A DNA stretch of 64,000 nucleotides from Actinomadura hibisca NBRC 15177 (GTDB lineage Bacteria > Actinomycetota > Actinomycetes > Streptosporangiales > Streptosporangiaceae), in assembly GCF_001552635.1 (NCBI RefSeq), contig NZ_BCRO01000031.1, positions 151,279 through 215,278 on the forward strand, given 5' to 3'. The translations under genes were made by a program, and so were the position numbers. Numbering within the stretch: position 1 is the first letter of the stretch; every line of letters starts with the position of its first letter. The notes beneath the pieces were generated by a model. It was not told the origin of the DNA. It worked only from the letters and a program-made list of their open reading frames with translations, and made no database searches. Below are positions 39,536 through 46,891 of this stretch, one piece after another.

Positions 39536-40661
39536 GAGAGCTTCCTTCGGAGGACCGGCCGGGGGCGGTGGCGCGCCAGGTGAGGCGACGGCGCAGGGCC
39601 AGGGAGACGTACACCAGAGCGACCAGGACGGGGACCTCGATCAGCGGGCCGACGACCCCGGCCAGGGCCTGGCCGGAGGTGACGCCGAAGGTGGCGATGG
39701 CGACCGCGATGGCCAGTTCGAAGTTGTTGCCCGCCGCGGTGAACGCCAGCGTCGTGGTGCGCTCATACCCCAGGCCGATGGCGCGGCCGATCGCAAACGA
39801 CCCGGCCCACATGAGCGCGAAGTAGACCAGCAGCGGCACCGCGATGCGCGCCACGTCCCACGGGCGGGCGGTGATCTGCTCGCCTTGCAGCGCGAACAGG
39901 ATCACGATGGTGAACAGCAGTCCCCACAGCGCGGCCGGGCCGACGCGCGGCAAGAACTCCTGCTCGTACCAGGCCCGGCCCCGGGCGCGCTCGCCCAGGC
40001 GGCGCGTGAGGTATCCGGCGACCAGCGGCACCCCGAGGAAGATCAGAACGCTGCGGGCGATGTCCCAGGCCGAGGCGTCCAAACGGGCCTGTTCCAGGCC
40101 CAGCCAGCCGGGCAGCACGCTCAGGTAGAACCAGCCCAGCACGCCGAACGCGACCACCTGGAACACCGAGTTCAGCGCGACCAGCACGGCGGCGGCCTCG
40201 CGGTCCCCGCACGCCAGGTCGTTCCAGATGATCACCATCGCGATGCAGCGCGCCAGCCCGACGATGATCAGGCCGGTGCGGTAGGCGGGCAGGTCGGGCA
40301 ACAGCAGCCAGGCCAGCGCGAACATCACCGCCGGACCCAGCACCCAGTTGACCACCAGCGAGGGGATCAGCAACCGCCGGTCGCCGGTGACGGTCTCCAG
40401 CCGGTCGTAGCGGACCTTGGCCAGCACCGGGTACATCATCACCAGCAGCCCGGCGGCGATCGGCAACGAGATCCCGTCGAGCTTCACGGCGTCCAGCGCG
40501 CCGCCCAGACCGGGGATCATCCGTCCGGCCAGCAGGCCGATCACCATGGCCGCGCCGATCCACACCGGCAGGAACCGGTCCAGCCGCGACAGCCGCCCTG
40601 CTACCGCCTGTTGCTGGGCATGGGCGATCGTCGTGGTGGGAGCCTTCTCGGTACTGGTCAC
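39528..40661 (-). CDS. acr3: Arsenite exporter, ACR3 family
   Basis: A 377-aa membrane protein with ten hydrophobic helices. The conserved Cys139 in GLARCIAMV and Glu in NNFELAIAVAIATFG are the ACR3 signature residues for arsenite transport. It pumps As(III) out using the proton gradient. GTG at 40661 overlaps the TGA of the upstream arsR (GTGA), and its end overlaps arsC, giving arsR-acr3-arsC. Confidence 0.95.
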   Translation of the reverse strand: MTSTEKAPTTTIAHAQQQAVAGRLSRLDRFLPVWIGAAMVIGLLAGRMIPGLGGALDAVKLDGISLPIAAGLLVMMYPVLAKVRYDRLETVTGDRRLLIPSLVVNWVLGPAVMFALAWLLLPDLPAYRTGLIIVGLARCIAMVIIWNDLACGDREAAAVLVALNSVFQVVAFGVLGWFYLSVLPGWLGLEQARLDASAWDIARSVLIFLGVPLVAGYLTRRLGERARGRAWYEQEFLPRVGPAALWGLLFTIVILFALQGEQITARPWDVARIAVPLLVYFALMWAGSFAIGRAIGLGYERTTTLAFTAAGNNFELAIAVAIATFGVTSGQALAGVVGPLIEVPVLVALVYVSLALRRRLTWRATAPGRSSEGSSHA

Positions 40662-41059
40662 GCCGGGACCGTCGCGGTGGCGCGCGTTCCCAGGATCGCC
40701 GACAGGCGCTCCAGCACGCCGGGGTTGAGCCAGTAGTAGACCCAGGTGCCGCGCCGCTCGGAATCGATCAGCCCGGCCTGCTTGAGGACCTTCAAGTGGT
40801 GGCTGATCGTCGGACCGGTGAGGTCGAAGGCGTCGGTCAGGTCGCACACGCACGCCTCCCCGCCCTCGTGGCAGGCGATCAGCGACAGCAGCCGCAACCG
40901 CACCGGGTCGGCGATCGCCTTGAACAGCGGGGCCAGCTCGGCGGCCTCGCCTTCGGTGAGCGGCTCGCACACCAGTGGCACGCAGCACGCCTCACCCTGC
41001 TGGTCTGCGGTGACCTGGCTCGTGGTGACGGCGACGACCGGCAGCTCTTGCTTCGACAT
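40658..41059 (-). CDS. arsR: ArsR-family repressor, classical CxC type
   Basis: A 133-aa repressor with the arsenite-binding ACVCDL motif (Cys70, Cys72) at the start of the alpha-3 helix, FKAIADPVRLRLLSLI and recognition helix TGPTISHHLKVLKQ. An extra N-terminal part carries Cys25-Cys26 and Cys31. It heads arsR-acr3-arsC and diverges from arsI; two direct repeats in the shared gap are probable operators. Confidence 0.95.
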   Translation of the reverse strand: MSKQELPVVAVTTSQVTADQQGEACCVPLVCEPLTEGEAAELAPLFKAIADPVRLRLLSLIACHEGGEACVCDLTDAFDLTGPTISHHLKVLKQAGLIDSERRGTWVYYWLNPGVLERLSAILGTRATATVPA

Positions 41060-41066
41060 GCCTCTA

Positions 41067-41080
41067 ATTTGACATCCATC
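41067..41080 (-). promoter_or_regulatory. ArsR operator copy 1
   Basis: ATTTGACATCCATC, matching at 12 of 14 positions a second copy 47 bp away in the same orientation. It lies 8 bp before the arsR start codon. Confidence 0.55.
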
Positions 41081-41113
41081 TATGCAGCGGCGCAAACTCG
41101 GGCCACCCGGCTG

Positions 41114-41127
41114 ATTAGACAGCCATC
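41114..41127 (+). promoter_or_regulatory. ArsR operator copy 2
   Basis: ATTAGACAGCCATC, the second direct repeat, just before the AGGAGG site of arsI. The pair would let one ArsR control both divergent promoters. Confidence 0.55.
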
Positions 41128-41143
41128 GAAACAGGAGGTCGCG

Positions 41144-41623
41144 ATGTCCCGCGTCCAGCTCGCCCTGCGCGTCCCCGACCTGGAAGGCTCGATCGCCTTC
41201 TACGCCAAGCTGTTCAACACCGAACCGGCCAAGCTACGCCCCGGCTACGCCAACTTCGCCATCACCGAGCCCCCGCTCAAGCTCGTGCTGATCGAGGGCG
41301 AGGGCGACGAACCCACCCGCCTGGACCACCTGGGCGTCGAGGTCGAGGACTCCGGCATCGTCACCGACGCCGCCCAGCGCCTGACCGCCGCCGGCCTGGC
41401 GACCCTGGAGGAGAACGACACCTCCTGCTGCTACGCCCTGCAGGACAAGGTGTGGGTCCACGGCCCCGGCAACGAGCCCTGGGAGGTCTACGTCGTGAAG
41501 GCCGACGCCGACACCCTGGAAAAGGCCGAAGACTCCGCCTGCTGCGCCACCACCACCTCCGAGACCACCGACAACGGCGTCCCGCTGCCGGTGGCATCGA
41601 CGACCGGATCGTCCTGCTGCTGA
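41144..41623 (+). CDS. arsI: ArsI-like C-As lyase / CadI-type VOC protein
   Basis: A 159-aa VOC-fold protein. The signature TSCCYALQDKVWVHGP carries the vicinal Cys95-Cys96 that bind trivalent organoarsenicals, with His62 and Glu114 as probable Fe(II) ligands. It cleaves C-As bonds of methylarsenite, the reverse of ArsM. The Cys-rich tail (CCATT and a terminal SSCC) adds metal-binding capacity. It is strongly preceded by AGGAGG and followed by a strong terminator. It is divergent from arsR-acr3-arsC and shares its operators. Confidence 0.92.
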   Translation: MSRVQLALRVPDLEGSIAFYAKLFNTEPAKLRPGYANFAITEPPLKLVLIEGEGDEPTRLDHLGVEVEDSGIVTDAAQRLTAAGLATLEENDTSCCYALQDKVWVHGPGNEPWEVYVVKADADTLEKAEDSACCATTTSETTDNGVPLPVASTTGSSCC

Positions 41624-41643
41624 ACCACGCGCCCAACAACCTT

Positions 41644-41678
41644 CAGGTGCCGGTCCGCGTATCGCGGACCGGCACCTG
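41644..41678 (+). terminator. Terminator after arsI
   Basis: Perfect 16-bp inverted repeat (CAGGTGCCGGTCCGCG and its complement) with a 3-nt TAT loop, 20 nt after the stop codon. Confidence 0.8.
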
Positions 41679-41970
41679 GTCGCAAAGGAATGATCCGGCT
41701 GCAGCCCGCTCCTCGGATGCAACTGAGCCGCAGGTCGGGAGGGGGAGCGGTGGACGGTCGGAAACGTGCGCTCCGCTTCCAAGCCCGGCCTTGGGGCTGC
41801 GGTCAGCTCTGGGAGCGGGACGCCGACTACGCGGGTAAGGGCGTCTCCGGCAGTCGGCACCGGTCATCCCACCACTTTGGGGTAGCTGGTCATGTCACCG
41901 GCGTATGTCCGCGTCAGCCGCCGGTTCGCTCACCCACCCGCTATGGCGCTTCAACCCTGGTTAGGGCTGG
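41679..41970. other. Non-coding gap between ars island and phosphotransferase gene
   Basis: I see no gene with recognisable content in about 290 bp. It may mark an edge of the arsenic island. Confidence 0.4.
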
Positions 41971-42885
41971 TCAAGTGGGCTTCATGTACCAGCGGTCGGC
42001 GGTGCCGTTGATGAGGGAACGCATCCGGCGCTGGAGTTCTTGGCGGGAGAAGGGGTCGCCGTGGGCGTTGCGGATGTGGATGCCGATGGCGTAGAGGTCG
42101 CGGATGTGTTGGAGGGTCTCGTAGCCGGGCCATGTGCGTAGGTCGTGGCCGTAGGCGGTGGCGAAGGTGTTCACGTCGTGCTGGTTGAGGCCGAAGCGGG
42201 TTTGGCCGTGGTAGCTGTGGATCAGGTCCCATTCGCGGGGACCGAGGGCGACGCTGTCCCAGTCGCCCAGGACGACGTGGCCGTCGCGGTGGCGGAACAG
42301 GTTGTCGATCCAGGCGTCGCCGTGAACCAGAGCGGGAGGCCCGACGAACGGCAGGTGCCCCCACTGCTCGGTGAGGTCGGTGATGCGGTGGTTCAGCCAG
42401 TCGCGTTCACCGGACGTGAGGCTTTCTGGATGTTGCTGGAGGTTGGCGCGGACGCTGGCCAGTGGGTCGTCCAGGCGGCACAACGCGACCGGCGGGGCGG
42501 GGAGGGCGTGCAGTTCGCGCAGTAGATGGCCGAGTTCGCCGGTGGTGGCGGGCACGTCGTTGCCCGGCACGTAGTTCCAGAAGGTGACCGCGACGCCGTT
42601 GCACATCACCGGTTGGTCGGCGACGTGGTCGGCGGGGCGGACGGTGGGGAAGCCGTGCTCGTCGAGCCAGCGCGTGACGGCCAGGACGGCGGGCAGCCGC
42701 TCGGTGGCGGTGGGCGCGGTGGCGATCCGGACGATGATCGGGTCTTTGAGCTTGTAGACGGCGTTGCTGCGCAGCCGCAACAACTCAGCGCCGCCATGGT
42801 CCAGCCCGACGGTTTGGCAGACGGCGTGCAGGATCTGTTGGGCGCGTTCGGCGAGGCTGGTGACGCCGGCCGGTGATTCAGCCAT
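41971..42885 (-). CDS. Aminoglycoside phosphotransferase-like (APH) kinase
   Basis: A 304-aa protein-kinase-like enzyme: the catalytic HGDAWIDN (188-195, Asp190 as base) and the metal-binding DWD (208-210) are intact, and IIVRI in the N-lobe corresponds to the ATP-binding strand. Substrates of such actinomycete APH-like kinases are mostly unknown; resistance cannot be claimed. GAAAGG precedes the ATG. Its start overlaps the stop of a decayed regulator gene by 8 bp, indicating a former operon. Confidence 0.85.
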   Translation of the reverse strand: MAESPAGVTSLAERAQQILHAVCQTVGLDHGGAELLRLRSNAVYKLKDPIIVRIATAPTATERLPAVLAVTRWLDEHGFPTVRPADHVADQPVMCNGVAVTFWNYVPGNDVPATTGELGHLLRELHALPAPPVALCRLDDPLASVRANLQQHPESLTSGERDWLNHRITDLTEQWGHLPFVGPPALVHGDAWIDNLFRHRDGHVVLGDWDSVALGPREWDLIHSYHGQTRFGLNQHDVNTFATAYGHDLRTWPGYETLQHIRDLYAIGIHIRNAHGDPFSRQELQRRMRSLINGTADRWYMKPT

Positions 42886-43311
42886 GGAGCCTTTCGCGGT
42901 GGCCATCAGGAGCGGTGGGTTGGGTGCCCAGTACCTCATCCAACCTACGCAGTTCCCGGGGCGAACGAGGGCCGGAGCCGATGACGCGTCGGACGTCTCG
43001 GGCACGAACGAACACGATGGATTTACGGCACAGGGCGAGGGCGTGTTCCTGGACGGCTCGGGCCTGCCGTGCGTCGGGCATATGGGCGTGGGCACCGCTG
43101 AGGTACAGGTAGAGACGCTCTTCGGTGAAGTCGAACGCCAGGTCCGCCGAAGCGGAGGCTTTGATCTTCGAGAAGATCCGCTGGGCTTCGGACAGTGCTT
43201 GCCCGGCCCTGCCGTGGTCACCGAGGCGGGCGCGGGCGCGGCCTTCGGCTGCGGCGGCGAGCGCGGCGGGGGAACACGGGATGGCCCGTGCGATCGACTG
43301 GGCTTCAGGTG
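42878..43311 (-). pseudogene. 5'-truncated TPR/XRE-type regulator remnant
   Basis: The minus frame ending at 42878 reads AQSIARAIPCSPAALAAA, then EGRARARLGD, AQRIFSKIKAS, FDFTEERLYLYLSGAHAHMPD and ERALAL-type helices (QEHALALC). This is the C-terminal TPR part of long actinomycete XRE-family regulators. No helix-turn-helix or start exists; the frame meets a stop at the point where the SIP-methyltransferase gene ends (43314). About 145 codons remain and are still overlapped with the APH start. Confidence 0.5.
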
Positions 43312-43313
43312 CG

Positions 43314-45107
43314 TTAGCGGGTCAGCGTCCAGAGGTGGTTGTCCCAGCCGATTTCTTGGGTGGTCAGTACCTTCAGGCCCGCCTTCGTCAGGAGTTCCGT
43401 CACCTCGGACGGGGTGCGCAGGCCGCTGCCGAAGGCGCACTTCAGGCGCAGGTGGTGCAGCGTGTCCTCCGGGTCCGGCGTCCGGGTCTGCTCGATGACC
43501 AGCAGGTTCCCGTCGGCGGGCAGGCGGGCTGCCGTGGTCGCCAGCAGGTGGATCGCGTCCTCGTCGGGCAGCCAGGGCAGCGCGTTGGCCAGCAGGTACG
43601 TCGTGTCGCCCTCCGGCGGGGCCTGGTCCGTCTGGGGGAGCAGGTCCAGGCGGGGGAGGATCTCGGGGGACAGGATCGTCTCGCGGATCAGGCGCAGGGT
43701 TGACGGGGCGGCCGTGATCCGGGCCTTGAGGGCGGGGTGGGCCGTGAGGAGGGCGTTGGTGATCGACGCTGCGCCGTGGCCTGTGGACGTCAGCGTTTCC
43801 ACTGTTGACCAGTCGTAGGACGTCAGGACGCTGGGGGCTACCCAGAGGGCCTGGTCTTCGATGGCCGTTCGTGAGGTCTCGGCCAGCTGGGGGTCGGTGA
43901 GGAAGGCTTCGGTTAGGGGTTCGCCGGTGGGGGTGCGGTAGTTGCCCTGGTTGGTCAGGGTGGGGACCAGTGCGGTCAGGGAGAGGTCCAGGGCGGCGGT
44001 TGCGCCGTTCAGGTCGTACTCGTCGGCGGAGTGGTCGTCTTCTGCGATCTCCTCGCCTACCGGGGACAGCGTGTAGCCCTCGGTGGTGGGAGTGAGGATC
44101 TCTATTTCGGCTAGGTAGGCCAGCAAGGCTTCTAGGGTGGATGGTTCGCAGGACGTCTTCCGGGCCAGGTCGGCGGGGGTGGTGACGCCCTTGTGGATCA
44201 GGTCGATCAGGCCCAGCGTCACGGCGGCGCGGATGGCCAGGGGCGGGGCCAGGTCCGTCAGCTCGTGGAGGCGGTCGTGCGCGTCGTCCTCGTCGTGGGC
44301 GTCCGCGGTCTCGGTGCGACGCCAGTAGCCCGTGATGTGCATCTGGTCGCGCGACAGCTCGCGCTCGGTCTTCAGGTGGCGGCGGATCGGCTTGAGCGTC
44401 ACCGCTTCGCCGCCCGCCCAGACGAAGACCTTGCCCGGCAGCCATTCCAGGTCGCGCAGCGCGTCTTCCAGGAGGGTGGTCGTGCCCGCCGGGGCCCCGT
44501 TGCGGTACAGCCAGGTGATCTCGACGTCGGCGCGGGTCGGGAGGTGCTGGCGGTGCGACTTGGCCGCCACCTCGATCAGCACCTTGGCCCGGGTGCCCTC
44601 CGGCATCTCCTCCAGCCAGCGGCCGATCGCGGGCAGGGCCGTCTCGTCGCCGATGGCCAGGATCCAGTCGGCCTCGGGGTGGCCCTCGGCCATCTTCGGG
44701 CCCGCGATCCACGCCTTCTGGCCGGGGACGGCCTGCTGCGCCCAGGTGGAGGCGACGCCGTGGCCGTGGCGGACGAAGTCGAAGTCCACCTCGCCCGCCA
44801 CCGGGTCGAAGCGGCGGGGCGTGTAGTCCTTGGCGAGCGGGCGGGCGTCCTCCGGCCAGTCCAGGCTGCTGATGTTCTGGCGGGGCAGGACCGGGTGCTC
44901 CTCGCCCTCGGCCGTGAAGAAGAACTTCACGTGGTCGTCGAAGCCCTCGGTGACGAACGGCGGCATGTCGAAGCCGTTGCTGCGGAACGCCTTGAGCTGC
45001 TCGCCGCCCAGCGTGACGCGGCGCATTCCCGGGGTGATGTCGGTGACGCGCAGGACGGTCAGTTCCCGGAGGACGATCGGGAACGTGACGAGCTTTCGGG
45101 ACGACAT
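43314..45107 (-). CDS. Siderophore-interacting protein fused to a degenerate O-methyltransferase-like domain
   Basis: A 597-aa fusion. Residues 1-270 are a siderophore-interacting FAD ferric reductase (SIP): DYTPRRFD for FAD binding, GHGVASTWAQQAVPG, then the GDETALPAIGRWLE and VFVWAGGEA domain; this releases iron from ferric siderophores. Residues about 285-597 resemble class II O-methyltransferases (dimerisation helices, then SYDWSTVE), but the SAM loop reads LTSTGHGAA in place of VDVGGGHG and the catalytic HDW is LPW. AAGGAG precedes the ATG. It diverges from two half ABC transporters, the arrangement seen with IrtAB systems, where a SIP domain is fused to IrtA. Confidence 0.85.
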   Translation of the reverse strand: MSSRKLVTFPIVLRELTVLRVTDITPGMRRVTLGGEQLKAFRSNGFDMPPFVTEGFDDHVKFFFTAEGEEHPVLPRQNISSLDWPEDARPLAKDYTPRRFDPVAGEVDFDFVRHGHGVASTWAQQAVPGQKAWIAGPKMAEGHPEADWILAIGDETALPAIGRWLEEMPEGTRAKVLIEVAAKSHRQHLPTRADVEITWLYRNGAPAGTTTLLEDALRDLEWLPGKVFVWAGGEAVTLKPIRRHLKTERELSRDQMHITGYWRRTETADAHDEDDAHDRLHELTDLAPPLAIRAAVTLGLIDLIHKGVTTPADLARKTSCEPSTLEALLAYLAEIEILTPTTEGYTLSPVGEEIAEDDHSADEYDLNGATAALDLSLTALVPTLTNQGNYRTPTGEPLTEAFLTDPQLAETSRTAIEDQALWVAPSVLTSYDWSTVETLTSTGHGAASITNALLTAHPALKARITAAPSTLRLIRETILSPEILPRLDLLPQTDQAPPEGDTTYLLANALPWLPDEDAIHLLATTAARLPADGNLLVIEQTRTPDPEDTLHHLRLKCAFGSGLRTPSEVTELLTKAGLKVLTTQEIGWDNHLWTLTR

Positions 45108-45120
45108 CGCGGGAGGCTCC

Positions 45121-45142
45121 TTCACCTGGTTGACCAGGTGAA
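45121..45142. repeat. 22-bp perfect palindrome upstream of the SIP fusion gene
   Basis: TTCACCTGGT, TG, ACCAGGTGAA, 13 bp before the SIP gene start codon. It lies within the SIP/ABC divergent region and may be an operator; it does not match the iron-box consensus. Confidence 0.6.
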
Positions 45143-45227
45143 GGCTATGGCGAACCCGATGGTGCCGATCCAAGCCAGCGGCCAGATGCTGTGAACGAAC
45201 GCCGACTTCGACAGGTCGTGCTTTGTC

Positions 45228-45259
45228 TTGGATGCGGAGCGCGTCCGGTTTTCTAGGCT
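45228..45259 (+). promoter_or_regulatory. Candidate promoter for a leaderless ABC transporter transcript
   Basis: TTGGAT and TAGGCT occur 20 bp apart, with TAGGCT only 6 bp before the GTG start and no Shine-Dalgarno sequence; this is the arrangement of leaderless actinomycete mRNAs. Spacing is longer than ideal. Confidence 0.3.
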
Positions 45260-45265
45260 TCCCTG

Positions 45266-46891
45266 GTGACGACGACCCTTCTGCGTAGCTCCCTGGGAAT
45301 GGCGCGGCCCGACCTGGTCCGGGCGTTCGGTTCGGCCGCGGTCCGGCAGGTCGCCTTCCTCAGCCTGCCCTGGCTGCTCGGCAAGGCCGTGGACCGGGGG
45401 GTCCAGGCCGGTTCGGTGACGGCGGCGGCCTGGTGGGCCGCGGCGTTCCTCGTCGCCGCCGTCGTGGAGTACGCCGGGATGTGCGGCTGGCAGCGCTGGG
45501 CGACCCTGGCCGGGGTCCGGACCGGGGCCTGGCTGCGGGGACGGCTGCTGCGGGCCGTCCTGATGCTGGACACCGAGACCATGCGGTCGGGGGAGGCCGA
45601 CGACCTCACGACCCGGGCGACGCGGGACGTGGACGCCGTCGACCGCTGGGTGCACGGCCTGGCCACCTGGATCGTCATCGGGATCACCGTGGTGGTGCTG
45701 GTGCCCGCGCTGGCCGGGCTCGACCCGTTGCTGCTGGTGGCGGCCCTGGTGACGGTGCCGGTCCTGGTGGTGGTCAACCGCTTCTTCCCGCCGCTGTTCG
45801 ACCGGCGGGCCCAGCGGCTCTCCCAGGCGCACGGGCGGCGGGAGAGCGTCACCGAAGAGTTGCTGACCGCGCTGCTGCCGCTGCGGGGCGTCGGGGCCGA
45901 AGGGCTGATGGTCGCCCGGCACCACGAGCGCAGCGGGGAGGTCACGCGGCGCACGATGCGGCTGGCCTCGGTCAGCTCGTTGTGGGAGGCGACGGTCTAC
46001 CTGGTGCCCAACCTGGCGGTGGCCGGAGGCCTGCTCGCCGGGGGGCTCGCCGTGCTGGACGGCCGGATCACCGTGGGCGCGCTGACGACCTTCGTGTTGT
46101 GGATGGGGACGGTCTCGGTCGCCACCAACGTGCTGATCGCGCGGCTCGGCGACCGGGCCGAGGCGCGGGTCGCGGCGGCCCGGATCGAGGAGATCCTGGC
46201 GATGTCCGGGGAGCCGGGCGGGACCGCCGTGCTGCCGGAGTCGGGGGAGTTGGCGGTGCGGGGCCTGACCGTGCGGCGTCCCGGACGGGCCGTGGTCGGG
46301 CCGCTGGACGTGGTGGTCCGGCCCGGCGAGTGGGTGGTGCTGACCGGGGCGACGGGCGCCGGGAAGAGCACCTTGTTGCGCGCCGTGGCCCGGCTGGTGC
46401 CCGCCGAGGGGGAGGTGACGTTCGATGGCGTTCCGCTGGAAGAGGCCAAGGACCTTTACGAAACGGTCGGGTTCGTTCCAGAAGGGCCTCTGCTATTGCA
46501 CGGCACCATTCGTGACAATCTGCTTTTGTGCGGAGACCGCAGTGAGGATGAATTGCGGGCTGCCGCCCATTCGGCCGGGCTCGATCTCGCCGGACTTGAG
46601 GACGGCTGGGACACCGAGGTCGGGGAACGCGGTGGGGCCCTGTCCGGCGGGCAGCGGAAGATCGTCGCCCTGACCAGGGCTTTGTTGCGCGACACCCCCG
46701 TCCTGCTGCTCGACGACGTCACCTCCGCACTGGACGCCGTGACCGAGGCCGAGGTGCTGCGACGGCTGCGCGCCGCCACCGAAGGGCGCGTTGTGCTCTT
46801 CGCCGGGCATTCCCCGGCCGTCCTTTCCCAAGCCGACCGTGAGGTGCGCCTGAGCGGCCTTTCCGACGATGTGAGGACCGCGCGTGTCTGA
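45266..46891 (+). CDS. ABC transporter half (TMD-NBD), degenerate site partner 1
   Basis: A 541-aa type IV ABC half-transporter: six hydrophobic helices in about 1-310, then an NBD. Walker A is GATGAGKST (about 363), signature LSGGQ is intact, and the H-loop His is in AGHSP. The Q-loop Gln is Glu (FVPEGPLLL) and the catalytic Glu after Walker B is Asp (LLLDDVTSALD), so its own ATP site is probably weak. It pairs with the following half (8-bp gene overlap). The divergence from a SIP gene makes siderophore transport (IrtA/IrtB- or YbtPQ-like) the best guess; direction is not certain. Confidence 0.88.
   Translation: MTTTLLRSSLGMARPDLVRAFGSAAVRQVAFLSLPWLLGKAVDRGVQAGSVTAAAWWAAAFLVAAVVEYAGMCGWQRWATLAGVRTGAWLRGRLLRAVLMLDTETMRSGEADDLTTRATRDVDAVDRWVHGLATWIVIGITVVVLVPALAGLDPLLLVAALVTVPVLVVVNRFFPPLFDRRAQRLSQAHGRRESVTEELLTALLPLRGVGAEGLMVARHHERSGEVTRRTMRLASVSSLWEATVYLVPNLAVAGGLLAGGLAVLDGRITVGALTTFVLWMGTVSVATNVLIARLGDRAEARVAAARIEEILAMSGEPGGTAVLPESGELAVRGLTVRRPGRAVVGPLDVVVRPGEWVVLTGATGAGKSTLLRAVARLVPAEGEVTFDGVPLEEAKDLYETVGFVPEGPLLLHGTIRDNLLLCGDRSEDELRAAAHSAGLDLAGLEDGWDTEVGERGGALSGGQRKIVALTRALLRDTPVLLLDDVTSALDAVTEAEVLRRLRAATEGRVVLFAGHSPAVLSQADREVRLSGLSDDVRTARV

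Noticed and set aside
41971..44712. 913-codon minus-strand frame covering the APH gene and the SIP fusion
   Set aside because: Only the APH part (from 42885) is coding; the upstream part is out of frame with the regulator relic and the SIP gene and has no conserved content.
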